In this document: one piece after another, positions 17,620-25,869 of the stretch
Layout of the letters: each line of letters starts with the position of its first letter
How positions within the stretch are numbered: the first letter of the stretch is position 1
Source: Selenomonadaceae bacterium
GTDB lineage: Bacteria; Bacillota; Negativicutes; Selenomonadales; Selenomonadaceae
Reading direction: 5' to 3'
DNA length: 64,000 nucleotides
Assembly: GCA_029338835.1 (NCBI GenBank)
Contig: JAQYBD010000106.1
Location: 18,623-82,622 of the forward strand
The notes under the pieces: model-generated
Told to the model about the DNA's origin: nothing
Databases searched by the model: none
Seen by the model: only the letters and a program-made list of their open reading frames with translations
Translations under genes and position numbers: made by a program

Positions 17620-18528
17620 ATGATTGATGAACATGAATGGCGCAGTGTCCTGCAGGTCGTGGAAGACGGGACGTTTTCGGCAGCGGCTCGTCACCTCTTC
17701 CTTTCTCAGCCTTCGCTTTCGCAATGCATCAAGAAGATTGAAGGGGAACTGGGACAGCCGCTTTTCGACCGCAGCCAGACGCCGCTCGCGCTCACACCAG
17801 CCGGGCGTATCTATGTGCGGGAAGCCCGCCGCCTGGCTGCCGTGGCAAGAGAGATGAAAAAAGCCGTCGAGGATCTGTCGTCGCTGCAGACGGGTAGGCT
17901 GATCATCGGCAGTTCGCATACGCGTTCGTTCTGTTATCTCGCACCACAGCTCGTTTCGTTCCATCGCATGTTCCCGGGCATCGAGCTGAATGTCCTCGAA
18001 GGCAGTGTCGTGCAGCTCCGGGAGTACGTCCGGCAGGGCAAGGTGGATTTTGCCCTGCTTTACGCGCCCTTGCCGGAACGGGAATTTTCTTTCCTTTCCC
18101 TGCTGGATGAACATGTCTGCCTGGCGGTCCCGCTGGATCATCCTCTGGCTGTTCCGTATCATGGGATCCAGCCGCTGCCGTGGCCTGTGATTTCCTTTGC
18201 AGAACTCCAGGGCCTGCCGTTCATTCCTTTGAAGGCGAGTCGCCAGATGGCCGCCGTGTACCAGAAGCTCTGCAGCCAGAACGATACGCAGCCTCAAGAG
18301 GTCTTTGTGGCCGATTCCATCATCGGTGCCATGCGGCTGGCTTCTCTGGGCATGGGGGCGACCCTGGCCACGGATATGATGACAGAGACTCCGATGGGCG
18401 GGGGGCAGCTTTTATATTTTTCGCTGTCCGAATACGTGGAGCCACGCCATCTTGTGGCGGCATACGGCAGACGCCAGCCGCTTTCTCATGCGGCGCGGGA
18501 ATTCATTCGTCGTTTGCAGGAATCATGA
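17620..18528 (+). CDS. LysR-family transcriptional regulator
   Basis: A 302-residue LTTR with an N-terminal winged helix-turn-helix (FSAAARHLFLSQPSLSQCIKKIE, GQPLFDR) and a periplasmic-binding-like effector domain from about residue 90. GGAGGTG 5 bases ahead of ATG 17620 decides the start. It lies directly upstream of, and in the same direction as, the fumarate reductase operon, which has a perfect LTTR-type palindrome in front of its probable promoter. Control of that operon is therefore likely but inferred. The effector is unknown. Confidence 0.9.
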   Translation: MIDEHEWRSVLQVVEDGTFSAAARHLFLSQPSLSQCIKKIEGELGQPLFDRSQTPLALTPAGRIYVREARRLAAVAREMKKAVEDLSSLQTGRLIIGSSHTRSFCYLAPQLVSFHRMFPGIELNVLEGSVVQLREYVRQGKVDFALLYAPLPEREFSFLSLLDEHVCLAVPLDHPLAVPYHGIQPLPWPVISFAELQGLPFIPLKASRQMAAVYQKLCSQNDTQPQEVFVADSIIGAMRLASLGMGATLATDMMTETPMGGGQLLYFSLSEYVEPRHLVAAYGRRQPLSHAAREFIRRLQES

Positions 18529-18604
18529 AGGAATGATTTGATTTTCGCCTCATTGTCTCGCGATCGATCCGTGTTTTTACTTATATATGGTTATTCTTTA
18601 GGGG

Positions 18605-18621
18605 TATTGGATTTTCCAATA
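18605..18621 (+). promoter_or_regulatory. LysR-type binding palindrome upstream of mfrA
   Basis: TATTGG-ATTTT-CCAATA is a perfect inverted repeat that contains the LTTR T-N11-A core. It is centred at 18613. A weak promoter (TAAAAT at 18666-18671) would place it near -65, the usual LTTR recognition position. Confidence 0.6.
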
Positions 18622-18744
18622 CTCCTTATAAGCATGTTGTATTTTTCGATAGTTTTCCTTAATGATAAAATAGCATCAAGCAAACAGATTTCAAGAGGGA
18701 TGCAAGGCGTTTATCTTGCAGTGGGGAGTTTAGGAGGAAGAGCC

Positions 18745-20595
18745 ATGTCAAAAGAGATTTCAAGGCGTACCTTCATCAAGGGGGCGGCTGCAGCCGGCGT
18801 CGTGTTGGCAGCCGGCAGCTATTTTACCTGGAATGGCCGCAATATCCCGGAAAAGGTACAACAGGGCAATGTGACGTATGATGTGCTGATCATTGGCAGC
18901 GGCGGTGCCGGGATGCGTGCCGCGCTGGCTGCGGCCGAAAATAAGGAGTTGAAGGTAGCCGTGATGACGAAGCTCATCCCGACGCGTTCGGCTTCCACCA
19001 TGGCTCAGGGTGGCATGAACGGCGTCACAGGCGTTACGGATCCGGCTGATTCCGTAGAATCGCATGTATTTGATACGGTCAAGGGCGGCGATTATCTCAG
19101 TGACCAGGATGCCGTAGAATACTTTGCCGAACGGGCCGGAGCAAACATCTACGAAATGGATTATATGGGATATCCGTACAACCGGCAGGCGGATGGCTCG
19201 TTCCATCAGCGCAAGATGGGCGGTTCGTCGCATGCGCGTGCGGCGTATTTCGAGGACCGTGCCGGCCATGCGATGGTGCATACACTGTTCGAGCAGTGCC
19301 TGGCGCACGATATCGATTTCATCTCAGAATGCCAGATGTTGGAAATCTCGATGGGCGGTGAGGACAAGAAGCAGCTCAATGGCGTTATCGCCATGGACAT
19401 GCGGACGGGCAATATCCTGGGTATCCCTGCCAAGACAGTCCTGATTGCGACAGGCGGCTACGGGCGTGCCTACTGGATCCGTACCTCTAATCCGTACAGT
19501 TCCACCGGCGACGGCATCGTAGCCGGCATGAAGGCGGGCATCCCGTTCAAAGATCCGGAAATGGTACAGTTCCATCCGACTGGCCTGGCCGTCAATGGTG
19601 TCCTGCTGTCAGAATCCAGTCGTGCAGAAGGTGCCTTGCTGATCAACAAGAACGGGGAGCGCTTCATGAAGAAGTATGCACCGGAACGCATGGAGCTGGC
19701 AACGCGCGATATCGTTGCCCGGGGGATTGCGACGGAGATCGAGGAGGGGCGCGGTATCGGCGAAGGTATTCATGCCGGTGTATACCTCGATTTCACGAAG
19801 ATCCCGCCGGCACGCATCCATGAGCGCCTGGGGCAGGTTTATGATCTTGCACGCCGTTTTGCCGGCGTCGACATCACGAAGGAACCGGTACTCATCAGTC
19901 CCACCTGCCATTATTCCATGGGCGGCCTCGAGATGGCCGATTTCCATACGGGAGAATCGCGTGTGCCGGGCATTTATGTGGCCGGTGAATGCAGCTGTGT
20001 CTCGATCCATGGCGCTAATCGGCTGGGTGCCAATTCCCTCTCGGAAGTCCTGGTATTCGGACATACGGCTGGCGATGGTGCTGCGGCTTATGCCAAAGCT
20101 CATTCGTATGCCGGTTCCCAGCAGGGGCTGCAGGCAGACTGCCAGAAATGGCTCAATCATTTTGATGAAGTTACGCATCGGGCACATCTCGGCAACTACA
20201 CGGTGCCGGAACTGCGCGATGCCATGGTCAATACCATGTGGTTCAAGGTCGGTGTTTATCGCGATGAGCAGCATCTGCAGGAGGCTGCTCAGGAGTTGCA
20301 GGCATTGGAGCAGGCATATCAGTCCGTATACGTCGGAGATACCTCACACGTCTACAATACGGCCTTTGAACAGTATGTAGAACTCGGGAATCTGCTGCAG
20401 GTTTCTCATGCCATCGTACAGGGTGCCATTGCCCGCAAGGAGAGCCGCGGCGGTCATTCACGCCGCGATTATCCGCAGCGCAACGATAAGGATTTCCTCA
20501 AGCACACCTTGATCTTCAAGGATGAAAATGGCTGGCACACGGAATACAAGGATGTTGTCATCACCAAGTATCCGCCGAAAGAAAGGAAGTACTGA
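18745..20595 (+). CDS. mfrA: Fumarate reductase flavoprotein with Tat signal (MfrA-like)
   Basis: The 616-residue flavoprotein reduces fumarate to succinate. It starts with a twin-arginine signal (SRRTFIKGAAAAGVVLAAG), then an FAD Rossmann motif DVLIIGSGGAGMRAA. Catalytic elements aligned to E. coli FrdA are FHPTG, ELATRDIVARGI, HYSMGG and HGANRLGANSL. The position of the covalent FAD histidine (RSHT in FrdA) is RSAS here, with Ala at about residue 83. The Tat signal and the mfrB and mfrE neighbours match the methylmenaquinol:fumarate reductase described in Wolinella, oriented to the periplasm. A GGAGGAAG site fixes the start. Confidence 0.88.
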   Translation: MSKEISRRTFIKGAAAAGVVLAAGSYFTWNGRNIPEKVQQGNVTYDVLIIGSGGAGMRAALAAAENKELKVAVMTKLIPTRSASTMAQGGMNGVTGVTDPADSVESHVFDTVKGGDYLSDQDAVEYFAERAGANIYEMDYMGYPYNRQADGSFHQRKMGGSSHARAAYFEDRAGHAMVHTLFEQCLAHDIDFISECQMLEISMGGEDKKQLNGVIAMDMRTGNILGIPAKTVLIATGGYGRAYWIRTSNPYSSTGDGIVAGMKAGIPFKDPEMVQFHPTGLAVNGVLLSESSRAEGALLINKNGERFMKKYAPERMELATRDIVARGIATEIEEGRGIGEGIHAGVYLDFTKIPPARIHERLGQVYDLARRFAGVDITKEPVLISPTCHYSMGGLEMADFHTGESRVPGIYVAGECSCVSIHGANRLGANSLSEVLVFGHTAGDGAAAYAKAHSYAGSQQGLQADCQKWLNHFDEVTHRAHLGNYTVPELRDAMVNTMWFKVGVYRDEQHLQEAAQELQALEQAYQSVYVGDTSHVYNTAFEQYVELGNLLQVSHAIVQGAIARKESRGGHSRRDYPQRNDKDFLKHTLIFKDENGWHTEYKDVVITKYPPKERKY

Positions 20596-20596
20596 T

Positions 20597-21550
20597 ATGG
20601 ACGCCAAACTCAGAATCCACCGTTTTGTTGAGGGGCGCAAATGGATCCAGGATTACATGGTCACGGTCAAGACGGGCATGACCATCCTCGAAGCCTTGAC
20701 AGAAATCAAGGAACATCAGGATCCGACGCTCTCCTTTACCTGTTCCTGCCGTTCGAGCATCTGCGGGGCCTGTGCCGTACGCGTCAACGGCAATGCAGAG
20801 CTCGCCTGTGAGATCCTTGTGGAGAAACTCCTGGAACGTTATGAAACGGATACGCTGACCATTGAACCGTTGGGGAATTTCCGCGTGATCCGGGACCTCA
20901 TTGTTGACTGGGATCCTAAATATGCGCGACTGAAGAAAGTGCGCCCAGTCCTGGCGCCCAAGCAGGAATTCACGGCAGAAACAGGCTGCAAGCAGTCTCC
21001 AGCTGATTTTGACAAATACAAGAAATACGCAGGCTGCATCCTTTGCGGTTCTTGTGTTTCGGAGTGCAATAAGAATACGTTGAACCAAAAGGATTTCCTG
21101 GATCCGTTTGCTTTTGTCAAAGCAGAGAAATTGGTGGCAGACAGCCGGGAGCGCAGCCCGGAGGAGCATCTCAAGGCGGTCATCGCTGCCGGACTCTGGC
21201 GCTGCTTCAATTGCCAGGAATGCACAGCGAAATGCCCCAAAGGGCTGGATCCCGCCGGTGCCATCGAGAAACTCAAGGCGGAGACCTTCCGGCATGGTCT
21301 GGACGACAATGTCGGAGCCAGACATGCCAAAGCAATCTATGATGATATCCAGGAATTCGGAACGCTCGATGAATCGAAGCTCAACATCAAATCGGAAGGT
21401 TTTTTCCTGGCATCCCTGCGCGCACCCATGGCCCTGCGTCTCATGCATGTCGGCAAGATGAATCCACTCGAGACGCATCCGGTCAATCCGGAAATCGATA
21501 CGGTCCGCAAACTCGTGAAAGCGGCAGAATCTGCATCGCAAGAGGAATGA
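20597..21550 (+). CDS. mfrB: Fumarate reductase iron-sulfur subunit (MfrB-like)
   Basis: The electron-transfer subunit, 317 residues. The N-terminal plant-type ferredoxin domain holds the [2Fe-2S] ligands in CSCRSSICGAC plus a later Cys. The C-terminal part has two cluster motifs, CILCGSCVSEC and CFNCQECTAKCP, for the 3Fe-4S and 4Fe-4S centres. It starts 1 base after the mfrA stop. It has no signal of its own, so it would travel with mfrA through Tat. A C-terminal extension of about 70 residues beyond the last cluster is longer than in E. coli FrdB. Confidence 0.9.
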   Translation: MDAKLRIHRFVEGRKWIQDYMVTVKTGMTILEALTEIKEHQDPTLSFTCSCRSSICGACAVRVNGNAELACEILVEKLLERYETDTLTIEPLGNFRVIRDLIVDWDPKYARLKKVRPVLAPKQEFTAETGCKQSPADFDKYKKYAGCILCGSCVSECNKNTLNQKDFLDPFAFVKAEKLVADSRERSPEEHLKAVIAAGLWRCFNCQECTAKCPKGLDPAGAIEKLKAETFRHGLDDNVGARHAKAIYDDIQEFGTLDESKLNIKSEGFFLASLRAPMALRLMHVGKMNPLETHPVNPEIDTVRKLVKAAESASQEE

Positions 21551-21569
21551 GAAAGAGAGGAACAAGACC

Positions 21570-22436
21570 ATGGAATTTGCATTATTCCCAGGCTGCGTCT
21601 TAAAGGGAGCTGCAGCTGAGGCAGAACAATCGCTTCATAAGGTTTGTGAAGCTCTTGGCATCCAGCTGACGGAAATACCGAATTGGACCTGCTGCGGAGC
21701 GTCGCACGCTCAAGGGGTCAATGATCTGGCTGCCCTGGCCGTCAATGCCCGCAATATCTCGCTGGCCGAACACATGGGTCTCGATATCATGACCGTCTGC
21801 AATACCTGCACACTGCAGCTCCGGACGGCAAAATACCGTCTGGATCACGATGAGAAACTCAAGGAACAGGTCAATGGCCTCCTGCAGGAAGCCGGCCATC
21901 CGTATCCATATCAGGGAACGAGCAAGATCACGCATTTCCTCTGGGTACTCGATGAACATCCGGAGCTGCTGGATGGCAGGGTCACGGATGCCCTGCACGG
22001 CATCCGTGTCGCTTCCTACTATGGCTGCCATATCCTGCGTCCGCAGGAAATCATGGATCATGGGGATGGCAAGCATCCGGACTATTTCGAACGATTGGTA
22101 CGGCGCTTCGGTGCGGAACCCGTCTGGTTTGATGCCAATCGTCTCTGCTGCGGCTTCCATGCGCAACTGGCTGCAGAACACGATGTACTCGTGCGCACAG
22201 GGCAGATCGTGCAGAGTGCGGATAAAGCCGGTGCCGATGTCATTGTGACGCCATGCCCGCTCTGCCAGATGCAGCTTGACATGTATGAACCGGAAGGGCG
22301 CGATGCCGTTCAATCGCAAGCGGAAATTCCCGTACTGCATTTGCAGCAGCTCATCGGCTTTGCCCTGGGCATGAGCAAAGAGGATATGGGCTTTTCACGC
22401 CATGTTTCCGCTCAGCGCAAGTGGAAGATCGGCTGA
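21570..22436 (+). CDS. mfrE: CCG-domain subunit of fumarate reductase (MfrE/SdhE/HdrB-like)
   Basis: A 288-residue protein with two cysteine-rich CCG domains. The first has FPGC, WTCCGASH and VCNTC. The second has YYGCHIL, RLCCGFHAQ and TPCPLC. Both CX(n)CCG...CXXC sets are complete, as in HdrB and in the class E succinate/fumarate oxidoreductases, where this subunit replaces the membrane cytochrome b and contacts the quinone pool. It is the last gene of the three-gene operon, 19 bases after mfrB. No transmembrane helix is apparent. Confidence 0.88.
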   Translation: MEFALFPGCVLKGAAAEAEQSLHKVCEALGIQLTEIPNWTCCGASHAQGVNDLAALAVNARNISLAEHMGLDIMTVCNTCTLQLRTAKYRLDHDEKLKEQVNGLLQEAGHPYPYQGTSKITHFLWVLDEHPELLDGRVTDALHGIRVASYYGCHILRPQEIMDHGDGKHPDYFERLVRRFGAEPVWFDANRLCCGFHAQLAAEHDVLVRTGQIVQSADKAGADVIVTPCPLCQMQLDMYEPEGRDAVQSQAEIPVLHLQQLIGFALGMSKEDMGFSRHVSAQRKWKIG

Positions 22437-22502
22437 TTGATGTTCGTTTAGGGGAGGAGAAATCATATCGACAGGGACCCTGCATTCTTCCAGAAAAACG
22501 TG

Positions 22503-22508
22503 TATAAT
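22503..22508 (+). promoter_or_regulatory. Likely -10 of the PHP gene
   Basis: TATAAT lies 34 bases before the start codon. No good -35 is found at the correct distance, so it may be weak or activator-dependent. Confidence 0.4.
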
Positions 22509-22542
22509 GGAGACAGGTTTTCCCTAGAGAAAGGATTTTTCT

Positions 22543-23457
22543 ATGAAACAGCGCGAGAAACGAATCGATCTCCATGTCCATTCCCTGGTATCGGATGGCA
22601 GTTATACACCGGCAGGGCTGGCAAAGCTGGCCCGGGAGCGAGGCCTGGCAGCATTTTCCCTGACGGATCATGACAATATCGCCGGTGATGAAGAGGCTGC
22701 AGAAGCAGCACGTCGGGAAGGTGTGGATTTTATTCCCGGCATGGAACTTACCGTTGAATTTGAGAACCGCAAACTCCATATCGTCTGTCTGGGCTTTGAT
22801 CCAGAACAGCCGGATTTCCAATCGTTCTATCGCCGCATGCGGGCGACGAAAGAAGCCAAGATCCCTGAGATCATCCAGTATATTGCGCAGCAGGGCATCG
22901 ACATCTCACTGGAGAAAGTCAAGCCGTTTGCTTATGGCAAAGTACTCGACCGTTATGCCATCATGCGTTATCTTGTTTCCCTGCATCTTTACGACCATGC
23001 GCAGCCGCTCTGGGACAATTATCTCGATCCGGCCGTGCGGCTCTTGGATCTGGAGGTCAATATCACGGCAGATGAGGCTCTTCCTGTCATCCATAAGGCA
23101 GGCGGTGTGACCTCGCTGGCTCATTTCCATAAGAAGATTGGCTTCAAAGGCTTTTCGCGGCTGGAGCAGGAAACGGCCATCCTGCATCTCCATCAGCTCG
23201 GGCTTGACGGTATGGAACGCTGGTATCCGAATTACACGGCAGAAGACGCCGCTTTTGCAGGCTATATGATTGAGAAATACAAACTGCTGCCGACGGGCGG
23301 CACGGATTTCCATGGTTCCAACCGACCGGAGATCGGACTGGGGACGGGCATCGATAATAATATCTTCATTCCTGATGCATACCTTACCGGAGTCCGTGCG
23401 GCCTGCAAGAAAATTTCTGGACAGGAGCAGGAAAAGCAGGTGGATGAGGCGAATTAA
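22543..23457 (+). CDS. PHP-domain phosphoesterase (RNase AM / nucleoside bisphosphate phosphatase type)
   Basis: The PHP fold is marked by the metal-binding motifs IDLHVHSLVSDGSYTP, SLTDHDN, FIPGMELTV, SLAHFHKK and GTDFHGSN. The 304-residue length and the overall layout match the YciV/TrpH group, some of which remove phosphate from 3',5'-bisphosphonucleotides or act as 5'-3' exoribonucleases on short RNA. It is preceded by its own -10 and a ribosome site (AGAAAGGA). The exact substrate is not readable. Confidence 0.88.
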   Translation: MKQREKRIDLHVHSLVSDGSYTPAGLAKLARERGLAAFSLTDHDNIAGDEEAAEAARREGVDFIPGMELTVEFENRKLHIVCLGFDPEQPDFQSFYRRMRATKEAKIPEIIQYIAQQGIDISLEKVKPFAYGKVLDRYAIMRYLVSLHLYDHAQPLWDNYLDPAVRLLDLEVNITADEALPVIHKAGGVTSLAHFHKKIGFKGFSRLEQETAILHLHQLGLDGMERWYPNYTAEDAAFAGYMIEKYKLLPTGGTDFHGSNRPEIGLGTGIDNNIFIPDAYLTGVRAACKKISGQEQEKQVDEAN

Positions 23458-23582
23458 TACTTGTGAAATTCTTCAGGATGTTCATGTTTTTGGCATCTGA
23501 GGCTGCTGAAAACATTTTCACGCTTCATCAATATGATGAGAATTTCTATTGGTAGATATCGTAATGACAAGGAGGCTGAATC

Positions 23583-23744
23583 ATGAAAGTTTGGGTTTGC
23601 ACTGTTTGTGGCTGGATTTACGACGAAGCGAAAGGCGATCCGGATTATGATCTCGCACCGGGTGTACCGTTTGCAGATCTGCCGGATGATTTCGTTTGCC
23701 CGCTTTGCGGCGTAGGCAAGGATATGTTCGAGGAGCAGTCCTGA
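23583..23744 (+). CDS. Rubredoxin
   Basis: A 53-residue iron protein that carries single electrons in the cytosol. The two Cys-knuckles CTVCGW and CPLCG bind one Fe, and the aromatic core residues of rubredoxin ([24 protein letters not shown]) are all present. An AAGGAGG site sits 7 bases upstream, and a strong terminator follows. No partner oxidoreductase is adjacent. Confidence 0.96.
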   Translation: MKVWVCTVCGWIYDEAKGDPDYDLAPGVPFADLPDDFVCPLCGVGKDMFEEQS

Positions 23745-23772
23745 CGATAGCCCGTCTCCCTGAGAGAGGGCG

Positions 23773-23797
23773 GGGAGCCAGGACGGCTCCCTTTTTT
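23773..23797 (+). terminator. Terminator after rubredoxin
   Basis: GGGAGCC / GGCTCCC with a 5-base loop is followed by TTTTTT. Confidence 0.85.
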
Positions 23798-23875
23798 GTC
23801 GCCATTGTCTTTTTGGTATAGATAAGCATTCCAATAAGTATGGATAATGGAATGATAAAATGTACACAAAATCCA

Positions 23876-23904
23876 TTGATTTTTGACAATCATTTTGTTA
23901 TAAT
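23876..23904 (+). promoter_or_regulatory. Promoter of mdh
   Basis: TTGATT (23876-23881) and TATAAT (23899-23904) have a 17-base spacer. A TTGACA at 23883-23888 also lies here but is too close to the -10 to serve. Confidence 0.6.
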
Positions 23905-24014
23905 TTACACGTAATGAATCATAAATCTGATGCATAACGTGTGGGCATTCCGGAAGCGGGTTCCTGCCTTTGTGCGCAGAAGAACGCTTTCAAGTCATAA
24001 GGAGGCAATTTATT

Positions 24015-24983
24015 ATGAAGGTAACAGTTGTTGGCGCAGGTAATGTTGGTGCAACAGTCGCAAACGTGCTTGCCACGAAGAAGTTCTGCAGCGAGGTTGT
24101 TCTGGTTGATATCAAAGAGGGTGTTCCTCAGGGCAAGGCCATGGATATCATGCAGACGGCACATATGCTGAACTTTGATACGACGGTAACGGGTGTCACG
24201 GCTCTGCCGAACGACCCGGAAGGCTATGCTCCGACGGCTGGCTCTGACGTCATCGTTGTAACCTCTGGCATGCCGCGTAAACCGGGCATGAGCCGTGAAG
24301 ACCTCATTGGTGTCAACGCCAAGATCGTTAAGAGTGTTGTCGACCAGGCTCTCAAATATTCTCCGAACGCTTACTTCATCATCATTTCCAACCCGATGGA
24401 TGCCATGACGTTCCTGACGCTGAAAGACACGAAGCTTCCGCGCAACCGCATCCTTGGCCAGGGCGGCATGCTCGACAGCAGCCGTTTCCGTTATTTCCTC
24501 GCACAGGCTCTGACGAAAGCCGGCTATCCGGCTACGCCGGCTGATGTCGATGGCATGGTCATCGGCGGCCACAGCGACAAGACGATGGTCCCGCTCGTCA
24601 GCTATGCTACGCTGCGCGGCATCCCTGTAACGCAGCTCCTCAGCAAGGAAGCTCTTGATGATGTTGTTGCCAATACGAAGGTTGGCGGTGCTACGCTGAC
24701 GAAGCTCCTTGGTACGTCCGCATGGATTGCACCGGGTGCTGCTGCTGCTGCCATGGTCGAGGCTATTGCTCTCGATGCCAAGAAGCTCATCCCGTGCTGC
24801 GTATACCTCGAAGGCGAGTATGGCGAGAAGGATCTCTGCATCGGCGTACCGTGCATCCTCGGTAAGAACGGTCTCGAGAAGATCGTCGAGATCAAGCTCG
24901 ATGGCGAAGAGAAGGCTAAATTCGAAGAGAGCGTTCAGGCTGCTCGCAACACGAACGCAAAACTCGGCGATGCCCTCAAATAA
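24015..24983 (+). CDS. mdh: Malate dehydrogenase
   Basis: It interconverts oxaloacetate and malate with NAD(H). The 322-residue protein has the dinucleotide motif VVGAGNVGATVA, an Asp after strand 2 (VVLVDIKEG), the substrate-loop SGMPRKPGMSRED with its arginines, SNPMDAMT, and the catalytic His in IGGHSDKTMVPL. The arginine pattern fits malate rather than lactate. GGAGG 9 bases upstream fixes the start. Together with the fumarate reductase it suggests the reductive branch from oxaloacetate to succinate. Confidence 0.95.
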   Translation: MKVTVVGAGNVGATVANVLATKKFCSEVVLVDIKEGVPQGKAMDIMQTAHMLNFDTTVTGVTALPNDPEGYAPTAGSDVIVVTSGMPRKPGMSREDLIGVNAKIVKSVVDQALKYSPNAYFIIISNPMDAMTFLTLKDTKLPRNRILGQGGMLDSSRFRYFLAQALTKAGYPATPADVDGMVIGGHSDKTMVPLVSYATLRGIPVTQLLSKEALDDVVANTKVGGATLTKLLGTSAWIAPGAAAAAMVEAIALDAKKLIPCCVYLEGEYGEKDLCIGVPCILGKNGLEKIVEIKLDGEEKAKFEESVQAARNTNAKLGDALK

Positions 24984-25015
24984 TCGCTTTTTGGTCAGTC
25001 TGTCACTGGCATGAT

Positions 25016-25044
25016 AAAAGTCCCTGCTTCGGCGGGGGCTTTTC
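25016..25044 (+). terminator. Terminator after mdh
   Basis: A 9-bp stem with two G-T pairs closes a C(TTCG)G tetraloop, preceded by AAAA and followed by TTTTC. Confidence 0.8.
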
Positions 25045-25086
25045 TTGTATCAGGCTCCATGGACGCAAAATGAATTTTGGCATAGC

Positions 25087-25121
25087 AAAGGCCCGACCGG
25101 TTCTTGCCGGAAGGGCCTTTT
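25087..25121 (-). terminator. Terminator of the ohrR-like gene (probably bidirectional)
   Basis: AAAGGCCC and GGGCCTTT pair around an inner CCGG...CCGG hairpin. T-runs occur on both strands, and it sits 23 bases past the minus-strand stop. Confidence 0.7.
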
Positions 25122-25143
25122 GCATCTGCAGGAAGACTGTGTT

Positions 25144-25599
25144 TCAGCGCAATCCCTGCAGGATCTTATAAAGTTCTGCTTTCATGGTTTCAATCTCGTC
25201 CGGCGCCAGTATGACACCTTCTTCGGCCAGATGACAGCCCATCTGTTTCGGTACATTCCTGGCCTGCTCTTTGAGCTTCAGGCCGGCTTTTGTCAAAATG
25301 GCATTTACGACGCGCTCATCTTCCGTACTGCGTCGGCGTTCGATGTAGCCGAGTTGTTCGAGTTTCTTGAGTACGGGTGTCAAAGTGCCGGAATCAAGAT
25401 AGAGGCGATGCCCGAGATCCCGCACTGATATTTCCTTTTTTTCCCAGAGTACCATCATGGTCACATACTGCGTATAGGTCAAGCCGATGGCCTTGAGGAA
25501 GGGATGATAAGCCGCCACGATTTTGCGGGCACAGGCATATATGGGAAAGCAGAGCTGCTTATCAAGCAAGAGCAAATCATCTTCGTGTTTTTGAGTCAT
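25144..25599 (-). CDS. MarR-family regulator of the OhrR type
   Basis: A 151-residue winged-helix repressor. The N-terminus LCFPIYACARKIVAAYHPFL matches OhrR, whose single reactive Cys near residue 15 senses organic peroxides; here Cys17 is in that place and Cys23 follows. The DNA-binding part is VRDLGHRLYLDSGTLTPVLKKLE with the DERVV wing. OhrR normally represses an adjacent ohr peroxidase gene, but none is present. It is a single gene, divergent from the region before tadA. Confidence 0.87.
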   Translation of the reverse strand: MTQKHEDDLLLLDKQLCFPIYACARKIVAAYHPFLKAIGLTYTQYVTMMVLWEKKEISVRDLGHRLYLDSGTLTPVLKKLEQLGYIERRRSTEDERVVNAILTKAGLKLKEQARNVPKQMGCHLAEEGVILAPDEIETMKAELYKILQGLR

Positions 25600-25754
25600 A
25601 TGATATCCTTTCTGCGATTCATGATAAGAAACCTTTTATTTATATCATGCATTTGTTTTTTTATTATAGCAAATTTTCCCGAGAACCGTAAATAAAATTT
25701 TTAAAAATTATATTTTACAAAATCAGTTTAGTTACCCATCTATGGCGAAACAAC

Positions 25755-25789
25755 AAAAATCGGCGCATGGATTCGTGTGCCGATTTTTG
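25755..25789. terminator. Free-standing bidirectional terminator upstream of tadA
   Basis: AAAAATCGGCGCA and TGTGCCGATTTTT form a stem of at least 10 bp with flanking A and T runs. No annotated gene ends here on either strand. The tadA promoter starts after it. Confidence 0.65.
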
Positions 25790-25805
25790 CTGCTTTTATG
25801 GTGTT

Positions 25806-25833
25806 TTGTGGATGACCGGCCCTATGCTATAAT
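25806..25833 (+). promoter_or_regulatory. Likely promoter of tadA
   Basis: TTGTGG (25806-25811) and TATAAT (25828-25833) with a 16-base spacer lie 37 bases before the start codon. Confidence 0.5.
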
Positions 25834-25869
25834 AAAGACGAAATCTGTATTTGAGAACGGGGGATTGCC

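Noticed and set aside
23883..23904. TTGACA at 23883 as the mdh -35
   Set aside because: Only 10 bases separate it from TATAAT. TTGATT at 23876 gives the proper 17.
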